This document shows positions 8,851 through 17,191 of a stretch of DNA of 64,000 nt, in pieces. Source of the DNA: Azomonas macrocytogenes (GTDB lineage Bacteria; Pseudomonadota; Gammaproteobacteria; Pseudomonadales; Pseudomonadaceae); NCBI RefSeq assembly GCF_014191985.1, contig NZ_JACHXI010000007.1:100828-164827 (forward strand), written 5' to 3'. Position 1 is the stretch's first letter. Each line of letters opens with the position of its first letter. The position numbers and the translations under genes are program-made. The notes below the pieces were generated by a model. That model was not told the DNA's origin and searched no databases. It worked only from the letters and a program-made list of their open reading frames with translations.

Positions 8851-10383
8851 CTAGCCCAATTCTTGTAGCGGTTCTGCCGCCGGTTCGACCGCTCCGGCCA
8901 GATAGGCGCGCAGCTTGTCCTGCTCTACCGCTGAAAGGAACAGCCCGAGTTTGCTGCGCCGCCAGAGAATGTCGTCGGCATTTTCAGCCCATTCCTGCTC
9001 GCGCAGGTAATCCACTTCCCGGGCATAGAGCGTCGCGCCGAAATGTTCCCCGAGATCGGCGAGGCAGTTGACGCCCTTGAGCAGTTTCCAGGTCCGGCTG
9101 CCGTAGCTGCCAGCCCAGCGTGCCGCCAGTTCCGGGGAGAGCCAGGGATAGCGTTGGCTCAGTTGGCTGGTCAGCGCGTTGCGGTCGGTCATCTGTTCGC
9201 CGCCCGGCAAGGGCGCTGTCGCGGTCCAGGCCGGCCCCATTCGGGGAAAGAAGGGCGCGAGTTGCGCCAACGCCGCTTCGGCCAGCTTGCGATAGGTGGT
9301 CAGCTTGCCGCCGAACACGGAAAGCAGCGGCGCTTCGCCGGTCTCGGCCGACAGTGCCAGGGTGTAGTCGCGGGTCACGGCCGAAGGATTGTCCGACTCG
9401 TCGTTGCACAGCGGACGTACGCCGGCATAGGTATGGAGGATGTCGTCCGGGCTCAAGTGGTGTTTGAAGTGCTGGTTGACGATGGCCAGCAGATAAGCGG
9501 TTTCTGCCTCGGTAATGCGGACCTTGGCCGGATCGCCCTGGTATTCGCGGTCGGTGGTGCCGACGATGCTGAAGCGCTCCAGGTAAGGAATGACGAAGAC
9601 GATGCGCCGATCCTCGTTTTGCAGGATATAGGCATGCTCGCCGTCGTACAGGCGCGGCACGATCAGGTGGCTGCCCTGGATCAGGCGAATCCCGTACGGC
9701 GCCTTCTGCTGCAGGTCGTCCTTGATGAAGCGGTCGACCCAGGGGCCGGCCGCATTCACCAGCGCCTTGGCGCGAATCGTGAACGACTGGCCGGCCTGTT
9801 CCAGTTTTACTTCCCAGACACCCTGGTCGCGCCTGGCACCAATGCAGCGGGTATGGGTCTGGATATGAGCGCCCTGTTCACGCGCGGCCATCGCGTTGAG
9901 TACAACCAGGCGCGCGTCGTCGACCCAGCAGTCGGAGTATTCGAAGCCCTTGGTGATATCCGCCTTGAGCGGGCTGTCCGCGCCGAAGCGCAGACCACGT
10001 GAAGCGGGCAGTTTTTTTCGCTTGCCCAGATGATCGTAGAGGAACAGCCCGGCCCGGATCATCCAGGCTGGCCGCAAGTGCGGACGATGCGGCAGGACGA
10101 AGCGCATCGGCTTGACGATATGCGGCGCTTTGGCCAGCAATACCTCGCGTTCGGCGAGCGCCTCGCGTACCAGGCGGAATTCGTAGTGTTCGAGATAGCG
10201 CAGGCCACCATGGATCAGCTTGCTGCTGGCCGAGGAGGTATACCGGGCCAGATCGTGCTGTTCGCAAAGAAAGACCGACAGACCGCGACCTGCCGCATCG
10301 GCGGCGATACCTGCACCGTTGATACCGCCACCGATGACGGCGAGATCATAGAGTTCTGCTGGAGGCTGTTGAAGGCGGCTCAT
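8851..10383 (-). CDS. glpD: Aerobic glycerol-3-phosphate dehydrogenase
   Basis: This is a membrane-associated FAD enzyme that oxidises glycerol-3-phosphate to dihydroxyacetone phosphate and passes electrons to quinone. It is 510 residues, the normal length. The N-terminal dinucleotide-binding motif is VIGGGINGAGIAADAAGRG, followed by the FAD/substrate region TSSASSKLIHGGLRYLEH. GVRPLCND and GKLTTYRKLAE are further typical blocks. It is divergent from glpK-glpR across a 411-base region with several GlpR-like palindromes, so it is probably repressed by GlpR. The Pseudomonas arrangement glpF-K-R-D on one strand is altered here: glpD is divergent and glpF is absent nearby. Confidence 0.96.
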   Translation of the reverse strand: MSRLQQPPAELYDLAVIGGGINGAGIAADAAGRGLSVFLCEQHDLARYTSSASSKLIHGGLRYLEHYEFRLVREALAEREVLLAKAPHIVKPMRFVLPHRPHLRPAWMIRAGLFLYDHLGKRKKLPASRGLRFGADSPLKADITKGFEYSDCWVDDARLVVLNAMAAREQGAHIQTHTRCIGARRDQGVWEVKLEQAGQSFTIRAKALVNAAGPWVDRFIKDDLQQKAPYGIRLIQGSHLIVPRLYDGEHAYILQNEDRRIVFVIPYLERFSIVGTTDREYQGDPAKVRITEAETAYLLAIVNQHFKHHLSPDDILHTYAGVRPLCNDESDNPSAVTRDYTLALSAETGEAPLLSVFGGKLTTYRKLAEAALAQLAPFFPRMGPAWTATAPLPGGEQMTDRNALTSQLSQRYPWLSPELAARWAGSYGSRTWKLLKGVNCLADLGEHFGATLYAREVDYLREQEWAENADDILWRRSKLGLFLSAVEQDKLRAYLAGAVEPAAEPLQELG

Positions 10384-10415
10384 GGTATGGGTACCTGTGT
10401 TTAAACGAATATTTA

Positions 10416-10431
10416 TTTTCGTATTTGAAAA
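10416..10431. promoter_or_regulatory. Candidate GlpR operator near glpD
   Basis: TTTTCGTATTTGAAAA is a near-perfect inverted repeat of the TTTTCG...GAAAA kind proposed for GlpR in Pseudomonas. It lies about 33 bases upstream of the glpD start codon, where repressor binding would block transcription. Confidence 0.55.
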
Positions 10432-10617
10432 TGATAGAACGGTAAAACAAACAATTCCATGCTGTTTCCAGGGTTTTCGAACCTTTGCCTTTTTCGTATG
10501 ACAAACGGTAGATCGCTAGCCGTTGCAATTCGAGCCTTAGCGTAGAGAGCGAATATGACAGGGTGCGGTCATGCTCCGGCCTGCAGGCCAGGGCATTCCT
10601 TAGCGTATTGCATAGGG

Positions 10618-10629
10618 TTTTTCGAAAAA
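10618..10629. promoter_or_regulatory. Candidate GlpR operator on the glpK side
   Basis: A perfect 12-base palindrome TTTTTCGAAAAA lies about 165 bases before the glpK start. Together with the half-conserved site at 10491-10506 it could give the divergent promoters joint control. Assignment rests on resemblance only. Confidence 0.4.
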
Positions 10630-10794
10630 GAAAAAATTCCCTTATGACGCTCGATAACAAATATAAAAAGGAAACAAGAAAGGCATGCTGCCCATGAACG
10701 ACATGCATGTTTCCTCGCTGCCCGTTTGCGGCCGCCCCGGATTTTCCGGAACGGCCCGGGCTTGATCATTTCTTGCTTCGCAGAGGCCAATGGC

Positions 10795-12318
10795 ATGACC
10801 CGGACCAACCACAAGCAATACATCGTCGCCCTGGATCAGGGCACCACCAGCTCACGAGCCATCGTGCTCGACCGTGATGCCAATATCGTCAGTGTGGCGC
10901 AGCTCGAATTCACCCAGATTTATCCGCAGGCGGGCTGGGTCGAGCACGACCCCATTGAAATCTGGGCCACGCAGAGCGCGACCCTGACCGAAGCCCTGAC
11001 CCAGGCTGGTATCTCCAATCAGCAGGTCGCTGCCATCGGCATCACCAACCAGCGTGAGACGACGGTGATCTGGGACAAGCAGACCGGTCGCCCGATCCAT
11101 AACGCGATCGTCTGGCAATGCCGGCGCAGCGCAGCGATCTGCGAACAGCTCAAGCGCGACGGGCTGGAAGAGCATGTTCGGGCGCGCACGGGGCTGGTCA
11201 TCGACCCGTATTTTTCCGCCACCAAGATCAAGTGGATTCTCGATCACGTCGAAGGCAGTCGAGAGCGGGCCCGGCGTGGCGAGGTGCTGTTCGGCACCAT
11301 CGATTCCTGGCTGGTCTGGAAGATGACCCAGGGCAAGGTGCATGTAACCGACTACACCAATGCCGCCCGCACCATGCTCTTCGACATCCATACGCTGGAA
11401 TGGGATACGCGCCTGCTGGATGCGCTGGATATTCCACGGGCGATGCTGCCCACGGTGCGCTCTTCCTGCGAGGTTTACGGCCATGCCTTCATTCCCGGCT
11501 GTGGCGATGACAGCGGCATCCCCATCGCCGGGATCGCCGGCGATCAGCAGGCCTCGCTGTTCGGCCACATGTGCGTGGCGCCGGGTCAGGGCAAGAATAC
11601 CTACGGCACCGGCTGTTTCCTCTTGATGAATACCGGCGACAAGGCCGTGCAGTCGGCTCACGGCCTGCTCACCACCATCGCTTGTGGCCCGAAAGGGGAA
11701 GTCAACTATGCCCTGGAAGGTGCCATCTTCAATGGCGGCTCCACCATCCAGTGGCTGCGCGACGAACTCAAGCTGATCAATGATTCGTTCGATTCCGAAT
11801 ATTTCGCGACCAAGGTCAAGGACAGCCATGGCGTCTACCTGGTGCCGGCCTTCACCGGGCTGGGCGCACCTTACTGGGACCCTTATGCACGCGGTGCCGT
11901 GTTCGGCCTCTCGCGTGGCGTCAAGGCCGATCACCTGATCCGCGCTGCGCTCGAATCCATCGCCTACCAGACCTGCGACGTGCTCGATGCCATGCAGCAG
12001 GACGCCGGCGAGCGGCTCAAGTCTCTGCGGGTCGATGGCGGGGCGGTGAACAATAACTTTCTCATGCAATTCCAGGCCGACGTGCTCGGCACGACGGTGG
12101 AGCGGCCGGAGCAGCGGGAGATGACCGCACTTGGCGCGGCCTACCTGGCCGGGTTGGCCACCGGCTTCTGGAGCAGCATTGACGAGCTGCGCGGCAAGGC
12201 GAAGATCGAACGGGTATTCGAGCCGGCCTGCTCTGCCGAGGAGCGCCAGAGGCTCACTGCTGGCTGGAAAAAGGCGGTGCGCCGCAGCCAGCGCTGGCTC
12301 GTGGACGAGGATGAGTGA
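10795..12318 (+). CDS. glpK: Glycerol kinase
   Basis: This enzyme phosphorylates glycerol to glycerol-3-phosphate with ATP in the cytosol. It is 507 residues from the ATG at 10795, matching the FGGY-kinase family. Motifs are the N-terminal [11 protein letters not shown] phosphate loop, [20 protein letters not shown], and [16 protein letters not shown] near the C-terminus. The frame extends upstream to 10726, but AGAGG at 10782-10786 places the start at 10795. It is followed after 50 bases by glpR in the same direction. No glycerol facilitator gene is present in the window. Confidence 0.96.
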   Translation: MTRTNHKQYIVALDQGTTSSRAIVLDRDANIVSVAQLEFTQIYPQAGWVEHDPIEIWATQSATLTEALTQAGISNQQVAAIGITNQRETTVIWDKQTGRPIHNAIVWQCRRSAAICEQLKRDGLEEHVRARTGLVIDPYFSATKIKWILDHVEGSRERARRGEVLFGTIDSWLVWKMTQGKVHVTDYTNAARTMLFDIHTLEWDTRLLDALDIPRAMLPTVRSSCEVYGHAFIPGCGDDSGIPIAGIAGDQQASLFGHMCVAPGQGKNTYGTGCFLLMNTGDKAVQSAHGLLTTIACGPKGEVNYALEGAIFNGGSTIQWLRDELKLINDSFDSEYFATKVKDSHGVYLVPAFTGLGAPYWDPYARGAVFGLSRGVKADHLIRAALESIAYQTCDVLDAMQQDAGERLKSLRVDGGAVNNNFLMQFQADVLGTTVERPEQREMTALGAAYLAGLATGFWSSIDELRGKAKIERVFEPACSAEERQRLTAGWKKAVRRSQRWLVDEDE

Positions 12319-12368
12319 GCATTTCTTCTGGCTGTGATAGGTTCGCCGGCGCGCACAAGGAACAAGCC

Positions 12369-13118
12369 ATGAGCACCCGCCAACAGAACATCCTCGAACT
12401 GGTCCGTGACCGCAGCTACGTCAGCATCGAAGAACTGTCCCTGGCCTTCGCCGTGACGCCACAGACCATCCGCCGCGATATCAATCAACTGGCCGAACGC
12501 GGCCTTTTGCGCCGCTACCATGGCGGCGCGGCGTCCGATTCCAGCGTGGAAAACACGGCCTATTCCATGCGTGCCGCGCAGATGCGCGAGGAAAAGCAGC
12601 GTATTGCCGAGGCCGTGGCTGGCGCAGTACCGAACAATGCCTCGCTGTTCATCAATATCGGCACCACCACCCAGGCCATCGCCCGTGCCCTGCTCAGGCA
12701 CAGTGCCTTGAAGGTCATCACCAACGATCTGCACGTGGCGGGAATCCTCAGCACCCGGGAGGATTTCGAAGTGCTGGTGGCTGGCGGCAAGGTACGTAGC
12801 GACGGAGGCATCGTCGGGCAGGCCACGGTGGATTTCATCGAGCAGTTCCGAGTCGACTACGCCCTGGTCGGAATCAGCGGCATCGACGAGGATGGCAGCC
12901 TGCTGGATTTCGATTTCCAGGAAGTCCGCGCCTCCAAGGCCATTCTCGACAATGCCCGGGAGGTCTTTCTCGCCGCCGATTCGAGCAAGTTTGGCCGCAA
13001 CGCCATGGTTCGCTTAGGCTCCATTGCCGAGATCGACCGGCTGTTCACCGATGCCCAGCCGGCGGCAGGCCTGGGCGCGTTGCTGGGGCAGCATAAGGTC
13101 AGGCTGGAACTGGTCTGA
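12369..13118 (+). CDS. glpR: Glycerol-3-phosphate regulon repressor (DeoR family)
   Basis: This is a transcriptional repressor that leaves its operators when glycerol-3-phosphate accumulates. At 249 residues it fits GlpR. The N-terminal DeoR-type winged helix-turn-helix includes [19 protein letters not shown] and [16 protein letters not shown]; the C-terminal sugar-phosphate sensor has [11 protein letters not shown] and [12 protein letters not shown]. The ATG at 12369 is preceded by AAGGA. The gene follows glpK and is probably co-transcribed, giving autoregulated control of glpD and glpK. A 14-base palindrome (13115-13128) spans its stop and that of the convergent methyltransferase. Confidence 0.93.
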   Translation: MSTRQQNILELVRDRSYVSIEELSLAFAVTPQTIRRDINQLAERGLLRRYHGGAASDSSVENTAYSMRAAQMREEKQRIAEAVAGAVPNNASLFINIGTTTQAIARALLRHSALKVITNDLHVAGILSTREDFEVLVAGGKVRSDGGIVGQATVDFIEQFRVDYALVGISGIDEDGSLLDFDFQEVRASKAILDNAREVFLAADSSKFGRNAMVRLGSIAEIDRLFTDAQPAAGLGALLGQHKVRLELV

Positions 13119-13124
13119 GCGCGC

Positions 13125-14318
13125 TCAGCTCGGCAACAGCCGGCAGATCAGGCTCTTGATGTAGCGGGTTTCGGCGATGGCCGGGTGTACCGGGTGGTCC
13201 GGCCCCTGAGCGCCGCGTTCCAGCAGCTGGATGTTGCGATCCAGGTGACGGGCGCTGCCGAGCAGGATGTTCTGCAGATCATCTTCCGGTAGGTGCATGG
13301 AGCAGGAAGCGCTGACCAGGATGCCGTCCTTGTTGAGCAAGCGCATGGCCTGCTCGTTGAGGCGGCGGTAGGCAGCTTCGCCGTTCTTCAGGTCTTTTTT
13401 GCGCTTGATGAAGGCCGGTGGGTCGGCGATCACCACATCGAAGCGTTCGTCGACGAGTTTCAGTTCCTTGATCGCCTCGAATACGTCGCCTTCCACGCAA
13501 ATCAGTTTCTCGGCCACTCCATTGAGCGTGGCATTGCGTTCGGCGCCATCCAGGGCGAAGCCGGAAGCATCCACGCACATCACTTCGCTGGCGCCGAACG
13601 CGGCCGCCTGCACGCCCCAGCCGCCGATATAGCTGAACAGATCCAGCACCCGCTTGCCCTTGACGTAAGGCGCCAGCCGGGCGCGGTTCATGCGGTGGTC
13701 GTAGAACCAGCCGGTTTTCTGGCCTTGCAGAATCGGAGCCGCGAATTTCACGCCGTTCTCTTCCAGCGGTGCCCAGTCTGGTATGTCGCCGTAGGCGGGT
13801 TCGACATAGCTCGGCAGCCCTTCGGCGTCACGAGCGCTGGCGTCGTTCTTCCACAACACGCCGCTTGGCTTGCAGACCTGCAGCAGGGCTTCGAGCACGC
13901 TGTCCTTATGGCGCTCCATGGTCGCCGAGGCGATTTGCACGACGAGGATGTCGAAGAAGCGGTCGACCACCAGCCCCGGCAGCAGGTCGGCATCGCCATA
14001 AACCAGGCGATAGCAGGGCGTATCGAACAGCCGTTCACGCAAGGACAGGGCGACGTTCAGGCGGTGTACCAGCAGCGATTTGTCCAGCGGATACTTGAGG
14101 TCACGTGACAGCAGGCGAGCGCAGATCAGATTGTTCGGCGAGAGCCCGACGATGCCCAGCGGTTTACCGCCAGCCGCCTCGAGGATGGCCTGGTCGCCAG
14201 GGGCGAAACCGGTCAACGGCGTGGCGACGACATCCACCTCGTTACTGTAGATCCACAGGTGGCCGGCGCGCAGGCGGCGGTCGGCATTGGCTTTGAGGCG
14301 CAGGCTGGGCAGGGACAT
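13125..14318 (-). CDS. rlmI: RlmI-type 23S rRNA methyltransferase
   Basis: This is a class I SAM-dependent methyltransferase of 397 residues, the size of E. coli RlmI (YccW), which makes m5C1962 in 23S rRNA. An N-terminal PUA RNA-binding domain (about 1-75) is followed by the central EEHD-type region and the Rossmann fold: RVLDLFSYIGGWGVQAAAFG (SAM loop), VMCVDASGFAL, and the target-base motif VIADPPAFIKRKKDL. The catalytic cysteine is in SASCSMHLPEDD. GGAG lies seven bases before the ATG. The close paralogue RlmK/RlmL family is less likely because of the PUA domain and length. Confidence 0.85.
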   Translation of the reverse strand: MSLPSLRLKANADRRLRAGHLWIYSNEVDVVATPLTGFAPGDQAILEAAGGKPLGIVGLSPNNLICARLLSRDLKYPLDKSLLVHRLNVALSLRERLFDTPCYRLVYGDADLLPGLVVDRFFDILVVQIASATMERHKDSVLEALLQVCKPSGVLWKNDASARDAEGLPSYVEPAYGDIPDWAPLEENGVKFAAPILQGQKTGWFYDHRMNRARLAPYVKGKRVLDLFSYIGGWGVQAAAFGASEVMCVDASGFALDGAERNATLNGVAEKLICVEGDVFEAIKELKLVDERFDVVIADPPAFIKRKKDLKNGEAAYRRLNEQAMRLLNKDGILVSASCSMHLPEDDLQNILLGSARHLDRNIQLLERGAQGPDHPVHPAIAETRYIKSLICRLLPS

Positions 14319-14360
14319 CGGGCAACTCCGGAAAAAGGCCGGGCATTATAGCGGTCCTAT

Positions 14361-15242
14361 TCAACCACGCAGGGCGTAATCCAGAAGCGTACCGACGAAC
14401 ATCGCCAGGCCGGCCCAGTGGTTGTGCAGAAAGGCCTCGAAACAGCGTTGCGGATCGAGCGTGCGCGTGCGGTAGAACTCCCAGGCAAAGCAGGCTGCCG
14501 CTACAACGAGGCCCAACTGGAACAGCCCGCCCAGGTCGATCAGTGCGCCCGCTATCAGCAGGCAGAGCAGGGCCAGTGCCTGCAAGGCCAGGATGATCGG
14601 CCGGTCCAGACGACCGAACAGGATGGCGGTGGATTTCACGCCGATCTTCAGATCGTCCTCGCGGTCAGTCATGGCGTAGTAGGTGTCGTAGGCCACCGTC
14701 CAGAGCACATTGAACAGGAAGAGCAGCCAGGCTACAGCTGGCACGCTGCCAGTCGCGGCGCTGAAGGCCATCGGGATGCCCCAGGAGAAGGCGGCGCCCA
14801 GCACTGCCTGGGGAAGGTGGGTGTAGCGCTTCATGAAAGGGTAGAGCGAGGCAATCGCCAACGCGCCGAAAGACAGCAAGATGGTCGGCAGGTTGGTCAG
14901 CAATACCAGCAGGAAACTGAGCACGATCAGGCTTGCGAAGAGAGCCAGGGCTTCGCGGGACGTAACCCTGCCGCTGGCCAGCGGGCGTTCACGCGTACGT
15001 TGTACATGACCGTCGAACTTGCGGTCGGCGAAGTCGTTGATAACGCAGCCGGCCGAGCGCATCAGGATGACGCCCAGGGTGAAAATCAGCACATTTTTCA
15101 CGCTGGGTCGGCCGGCTGCGGCGATCCAGACAGCCATCAGGGTTGGCCACAGCAGCAGGTAGATACCGATCGGCCGGTCCAGGCGGGTCAACTGGACGAA
15201 GTCCCAGGCGCGTGGGTGCAGGCGATGAAGGATATTCTGCAA
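14361..15242 (-). CDS. ubiA: 4-hydroxybenzoate octaprenyltransferase
   Basis: This integral membrane prenyltransferase attaches the polyprenyl tail to 4-hydroxybenzoate in ubiquinone synthesis. It is 293 residues with about nine hydrophobic segments. The two aspartate-rich prenyl-diphosphate/Mg sites are visible as [20 protein letters not shown] and [13 protein letters not shown]. The start is a TTG at 15242 with GAGG nine bases upstream; the next ATG would remove the conserved N-terminal [13 protein letters not shown] region. It follows ubiC by 78 bases on the same strand, so the two ubiquinone genes form an operon. Confidence 0.95.
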   Translation of the reverse strand: MQNILHRLHPRAWDFVQLTRLDRPIGIYLLLWPTLMAVWIAAAGRPSVKNVLIFTLGVILMRSAGCVINDFADRKFDGHVQRTRERPLASGRVTSREALALFASLIVLSFLLVLLTNLPTILLSFGALAIASLYPFMKRYTHLPQAVLGAAFSWGIPMAFSAATGSVPAVAWLLFLFNVLWTVAYDTYYAMTDREDDLKIGVKSTAILFGRLDRPIILALQALALLCLLIAGALIDLGGLFQLGLVVAAACFAWEFYRTRTLDPQRCFEAFLHNHWAGLAMFVGTLLDYALRG

Positions 15243-15320
15243 GTTCGGGTACCTCGGTGGGTCTCTACGGGGGCATGGTTGCCCGCCTGGTGGCGAGCGA
15301 GAGTGGATTCGTTGCCGGCT

Positions 15321-15866
15321 TCAGCGGCGGTGCGGGTCGATTCCGGCCGCCTGCCAGAATGCCGGCAGGAATACCTCCGCAACCAGCACGCCGAGCTCGC
15401 CCCGGGTAAAGCAGGAACGACGCGCCCAGTGTCCCGTCTCGCGCACCGCTTGCGGTAGCCAGTCAGCCGGATAGCGACAGGTTTGCAGCTCGCCCCGGGT
15501 AAAACCCTGCGCACTGAACAGCAGCTCGCCCAGAGGGCGCGCGCCCTGGTTTTGTAGATCCAGCCCGGCCGCCTGCAAGGCATCGCGCCGGGCCACGCTG
15601 CGCGCGAATATCCAGGGCTCGCTCCGGCCACACAGGTAGATTTCGCGCACCCAGCCCATACTTGCCGGTGCTGCGGCAAGCGCGGTGCATTCGTCGTCGC
15701 GCAGGTGCTGCCAGCCTTCGGCCAGGATGCGGACTTCGAGCTGTCCCTGTGCCAGTGCCTGCAGCCTGCGGGTCAGTGAACCTTGGTCGAACAGCCAGGC
15801 ACGTTTTCCGGCACCCAAGGATGCAGGCAGGCACTCGGCTTTCAGCCAGTCGAGAGTATCGTGCAT
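15321..15866 (-). CDS. ubiC: Chorismate pyruvate-lyase
   Basis: This enzyme converts chorismate to 4-hydroxybenzoate plus pyruvate, the first committed step of ubiquinone synthesis, and supplies the substrate of UbiA encoded immediately downstream. From the ATG at 15866 it is 181 residues, close to Pseudomonas UbiC. Family features include SLTRRLQALAQGQLEVRIL, the conserved arginine in WVREIYLCG, and the C-terminal RRSCFTRGELGVLVAEVFLP. The frame is open upstream to 15941 but no other start is supported. The ribosome-binding site is weak. Confidence 0.92.
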   Translation of the reverse strand: MHDTLDWLKAECLPASLGAGKRAWLFDQGSLTRRLQALAQGQLEVRILAEGWQHLRDDECTALAAAPASMGWVREIYLCGRSEPWIFARSVARRDALQAAGLDLQNQGARPLGELLFSAQGFTRGELQTCRYPADWLPQAVRETGHWARRSCFTRGELGVLVAEVFLPAFWQAAGIDPHRR

Positions 15867-16202
15867 GGGGATGAAAGGGTGATGGATTTGGCCGGCGAGT
15901 CTAGCACGGGTATCCCGCCGTTCAGCGAGACACTGGCACACTGAGGTGGCAGAGTCCGGATTCGCGTGCCATTCTCCTGAAACTGCCTAGTGGCCTGTTT
16001 GGTTGATTCGATTAGTCAATGCCGGCGCTCAAGGCTTCGAGACGGTGTTGCCACGGCTTGCCATAGCTCGTCGCAACGCTTGGTCCCGAAACCTCGGTCA
16101 GCCGAATTCGAGTTAACCCATTTGACCACACAGGCCACTAGCGAAAGCAGTTGCCGGTAGTGCGTGCCGGCGAGACAACAATAACCGAGCAAGAGGCTAT
16201 TT
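15867..16202. other. Intergenic region holding an inverted-repeat element
   Basis: These 336 bases lie between the divergent ubiC and HU-family genes. No plausible gene is present. Most of the centre (15987-16141) is a 155-base unit bounded by 17-base inverted repeats, described separately. The promoter of the HU gene must lie in the final 60 bases or within the element. Confidence 0.5.
15987..16141. mobile_element. MITE-like element with 17-bp terminal inverted repeats
   Basis: CTAGTGGCCTGTTTGGT at 15987-16003 is the inverted copy of ACCACACAGGCCACTAG at 16125-16141, with one mismatch in 17. The 121-base interior has no coding capacity. The outer CTAG is itself palindromic, so it may be part of the repeats or a four-base target duplication of the YTAR type seen with IS5-group elements. 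No transposase is present, so it would be non-autonomous. The repeat pair is directly visible; mobility is inferred. Confidence 0.5.
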
Positions 16203-16562
16203 ATGCGTAAATCGGATCTCGTCACTGCCATGGCCGCCAAGGCCGATATTCCCAAAGACCAGGCCAACCGTGTGCTGAGCGATATTCTGGAGCAGATCGC
16301 CATGGCGGTAGGCCGTAAGGACCACGTGACCCTGGTTGGTTTCGGCACCTTCCTCCAGCGCCATCGCGGTGCCCGTGCCGGCAAGAATCCGCAAACCGGC
16401 GAGCCGGTCATCATCGGCGCCAGCAACACCGTTTCCTTCAAGCCGGGTAAGGCACTGCGCGAGGCTATTGTCCAGGAGCAGCCTGAACCCAAGCCGGTAA
16501 AATCCGGCAATCGCACGCGTTCGCGTCGGGCAACTGGAGAGAGCCACGCGCAGACTCCCTGA
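16203..16562 (+). CDS. HU-family DNA-binding protein with basic tail
   Basis: This nucleoid-associated protein binds and bends DNA. The first 90 residues are a standard HU/IHF fold (MRKSDLVTAMAAKADIPKDQ; GFGTFLQRHRGARAGKNPQTG, which forms the DNA-gripping arm; VSFKPGKALRE). A further 29 residues rich in Pro, Lys, Arg and Ser extend it to 119, longer than the roughly 90-residue HupB. AAGAGG precedes the ATG. It resembles the extra HU paralogue found near ubiC in Pseudomonas rather than the main hupB, which sits beside lon. The MITE-like element lies just upstream and could affect its expression. Confidence 0.9.
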   Translation: MRKSDLVTAMAAKADIPKDQANRVLSDILEQIAMAVGRKDHVTLVGFGTFLQRHRGARAGKNPQTGEPVIIGASNTVSFKPGKALREAIVQEQPEPKPVKSGNRTRSRRATGESHAQTP

Positions 16563-16696
16563 CGCCCGTCACCAGTGCTCGATTCCTTGTGTTGTCAGGC
16601 ATACGCCGGCCTGTCGATTTTCACGGGGAGGTCGGTGTCTCCGATTTAAAGATGCCTCCCGGATTCGGGCAATGATTTCGATTCTTCCGGCACCGC

Positions 16697-17020
16697 TCAG
16701 CCGCAGTTGATCCGCTGGATCTTGCCATTGTCGTCCACATCCACGTTCAGGCGCTGGGGATCGTAATCCATGCTCAGCCCGTCTTCGGGGCCCATGACCT
16801 GGATGAGGCTGGCGCCTGACTGCACGCGGGCTTCATCGGCCAGTTCTACAGTAATGGTGCGGCCGATCAGCTTTTCCACGGCGGCAGCCGTACAGGTATC
16901 GTGCTTGCCCGATGCGGCAGTAGTTTGTTTGGTGTCGGACGAGTTCGTAGAGTTAGTAGAACTGCAGCCGGCGACAAATGTAACCAGGCAGAGCAGGCCG
17001 ATGGCGGCGTGCTTGGTCAT
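16697..17020 (-). CDS. I78-family peptidase inhibitor-like lipoprotein
   Basis: This is a predicted 107-residue lipoprotein. A short signal sequence ends in the lipobox FVAGC with Cys19, followed by a Ser/Thr-rich linker. The rest (about 40-107) matches the I78 inhibitor fold: a cysteine near residue 43, KLIGRTI, and the C-terminal block MDYDPQRLNVDVDDNGKIQR ending with INCG. Known I78 members inhibit serine proteases; activity here is inferred. It lies 171 bases downstream of the FtsH-like gene on the same strand, which may be coincidence because FtsH catalysis is cytoplasmic while this protein should be in the periplasm. Confidence 0.75.
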   Translation of the reverse strand: MTKHAAIGLLCLVTFVAGCSSTNSTNSSDTKQTTAASGKHDTCTAAAVEKLIGRTITVELADEARVQSGASLIQVMGPEDGLSMDYDPQRLNVDVDDNGKIQRINCG

Positions 17021-17191
17021 AGTGTTTTCCTCTGTGTATACGCGGCCCGCAACCCTAGCAGTTTTGCTTCAGCAATGGCCATTTGCCGCTGCGACTGCTT
17101 CGAAGCTCGGGCCGTGGTGGTTGCCGGAGCGCGGCAGACTCTGTGGACATGGCATGGATGATAAAGGGCGGATCGATCCGCTCTGTACCGG

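Larger units (their letters stand above)
10384..10794. promoter_or_regulatory. Divergent glpD/glpK control region
   Basis: This 411-base region is AT-richer than the flanking genes and carries no plausible gene. Sites resembling the GlpR palindrome used in Pseudomonas occur at 10416-10431 (TTTTCGTATTTGAAAA), 10491-10506 (TTTTCGTATGACAAAC) and as a perfect palindrome TTTTTCGAAAAA at 10618-10629. A further TCGATAAC core lies near 10651. The first is closest to glpD; the last two lie nearer glpK. Operator function is inferred from sequence similarity and from the glpR gene next door. Confidence 0.6.

Noticed and set aside
13115..13128. Palindrome CTGAGCGCGCTCAG spanning two stop codons
   Set aside because: It could be a short bidirectional hairpin, but with no loop and no T tract it is more likely chance at converging ends.
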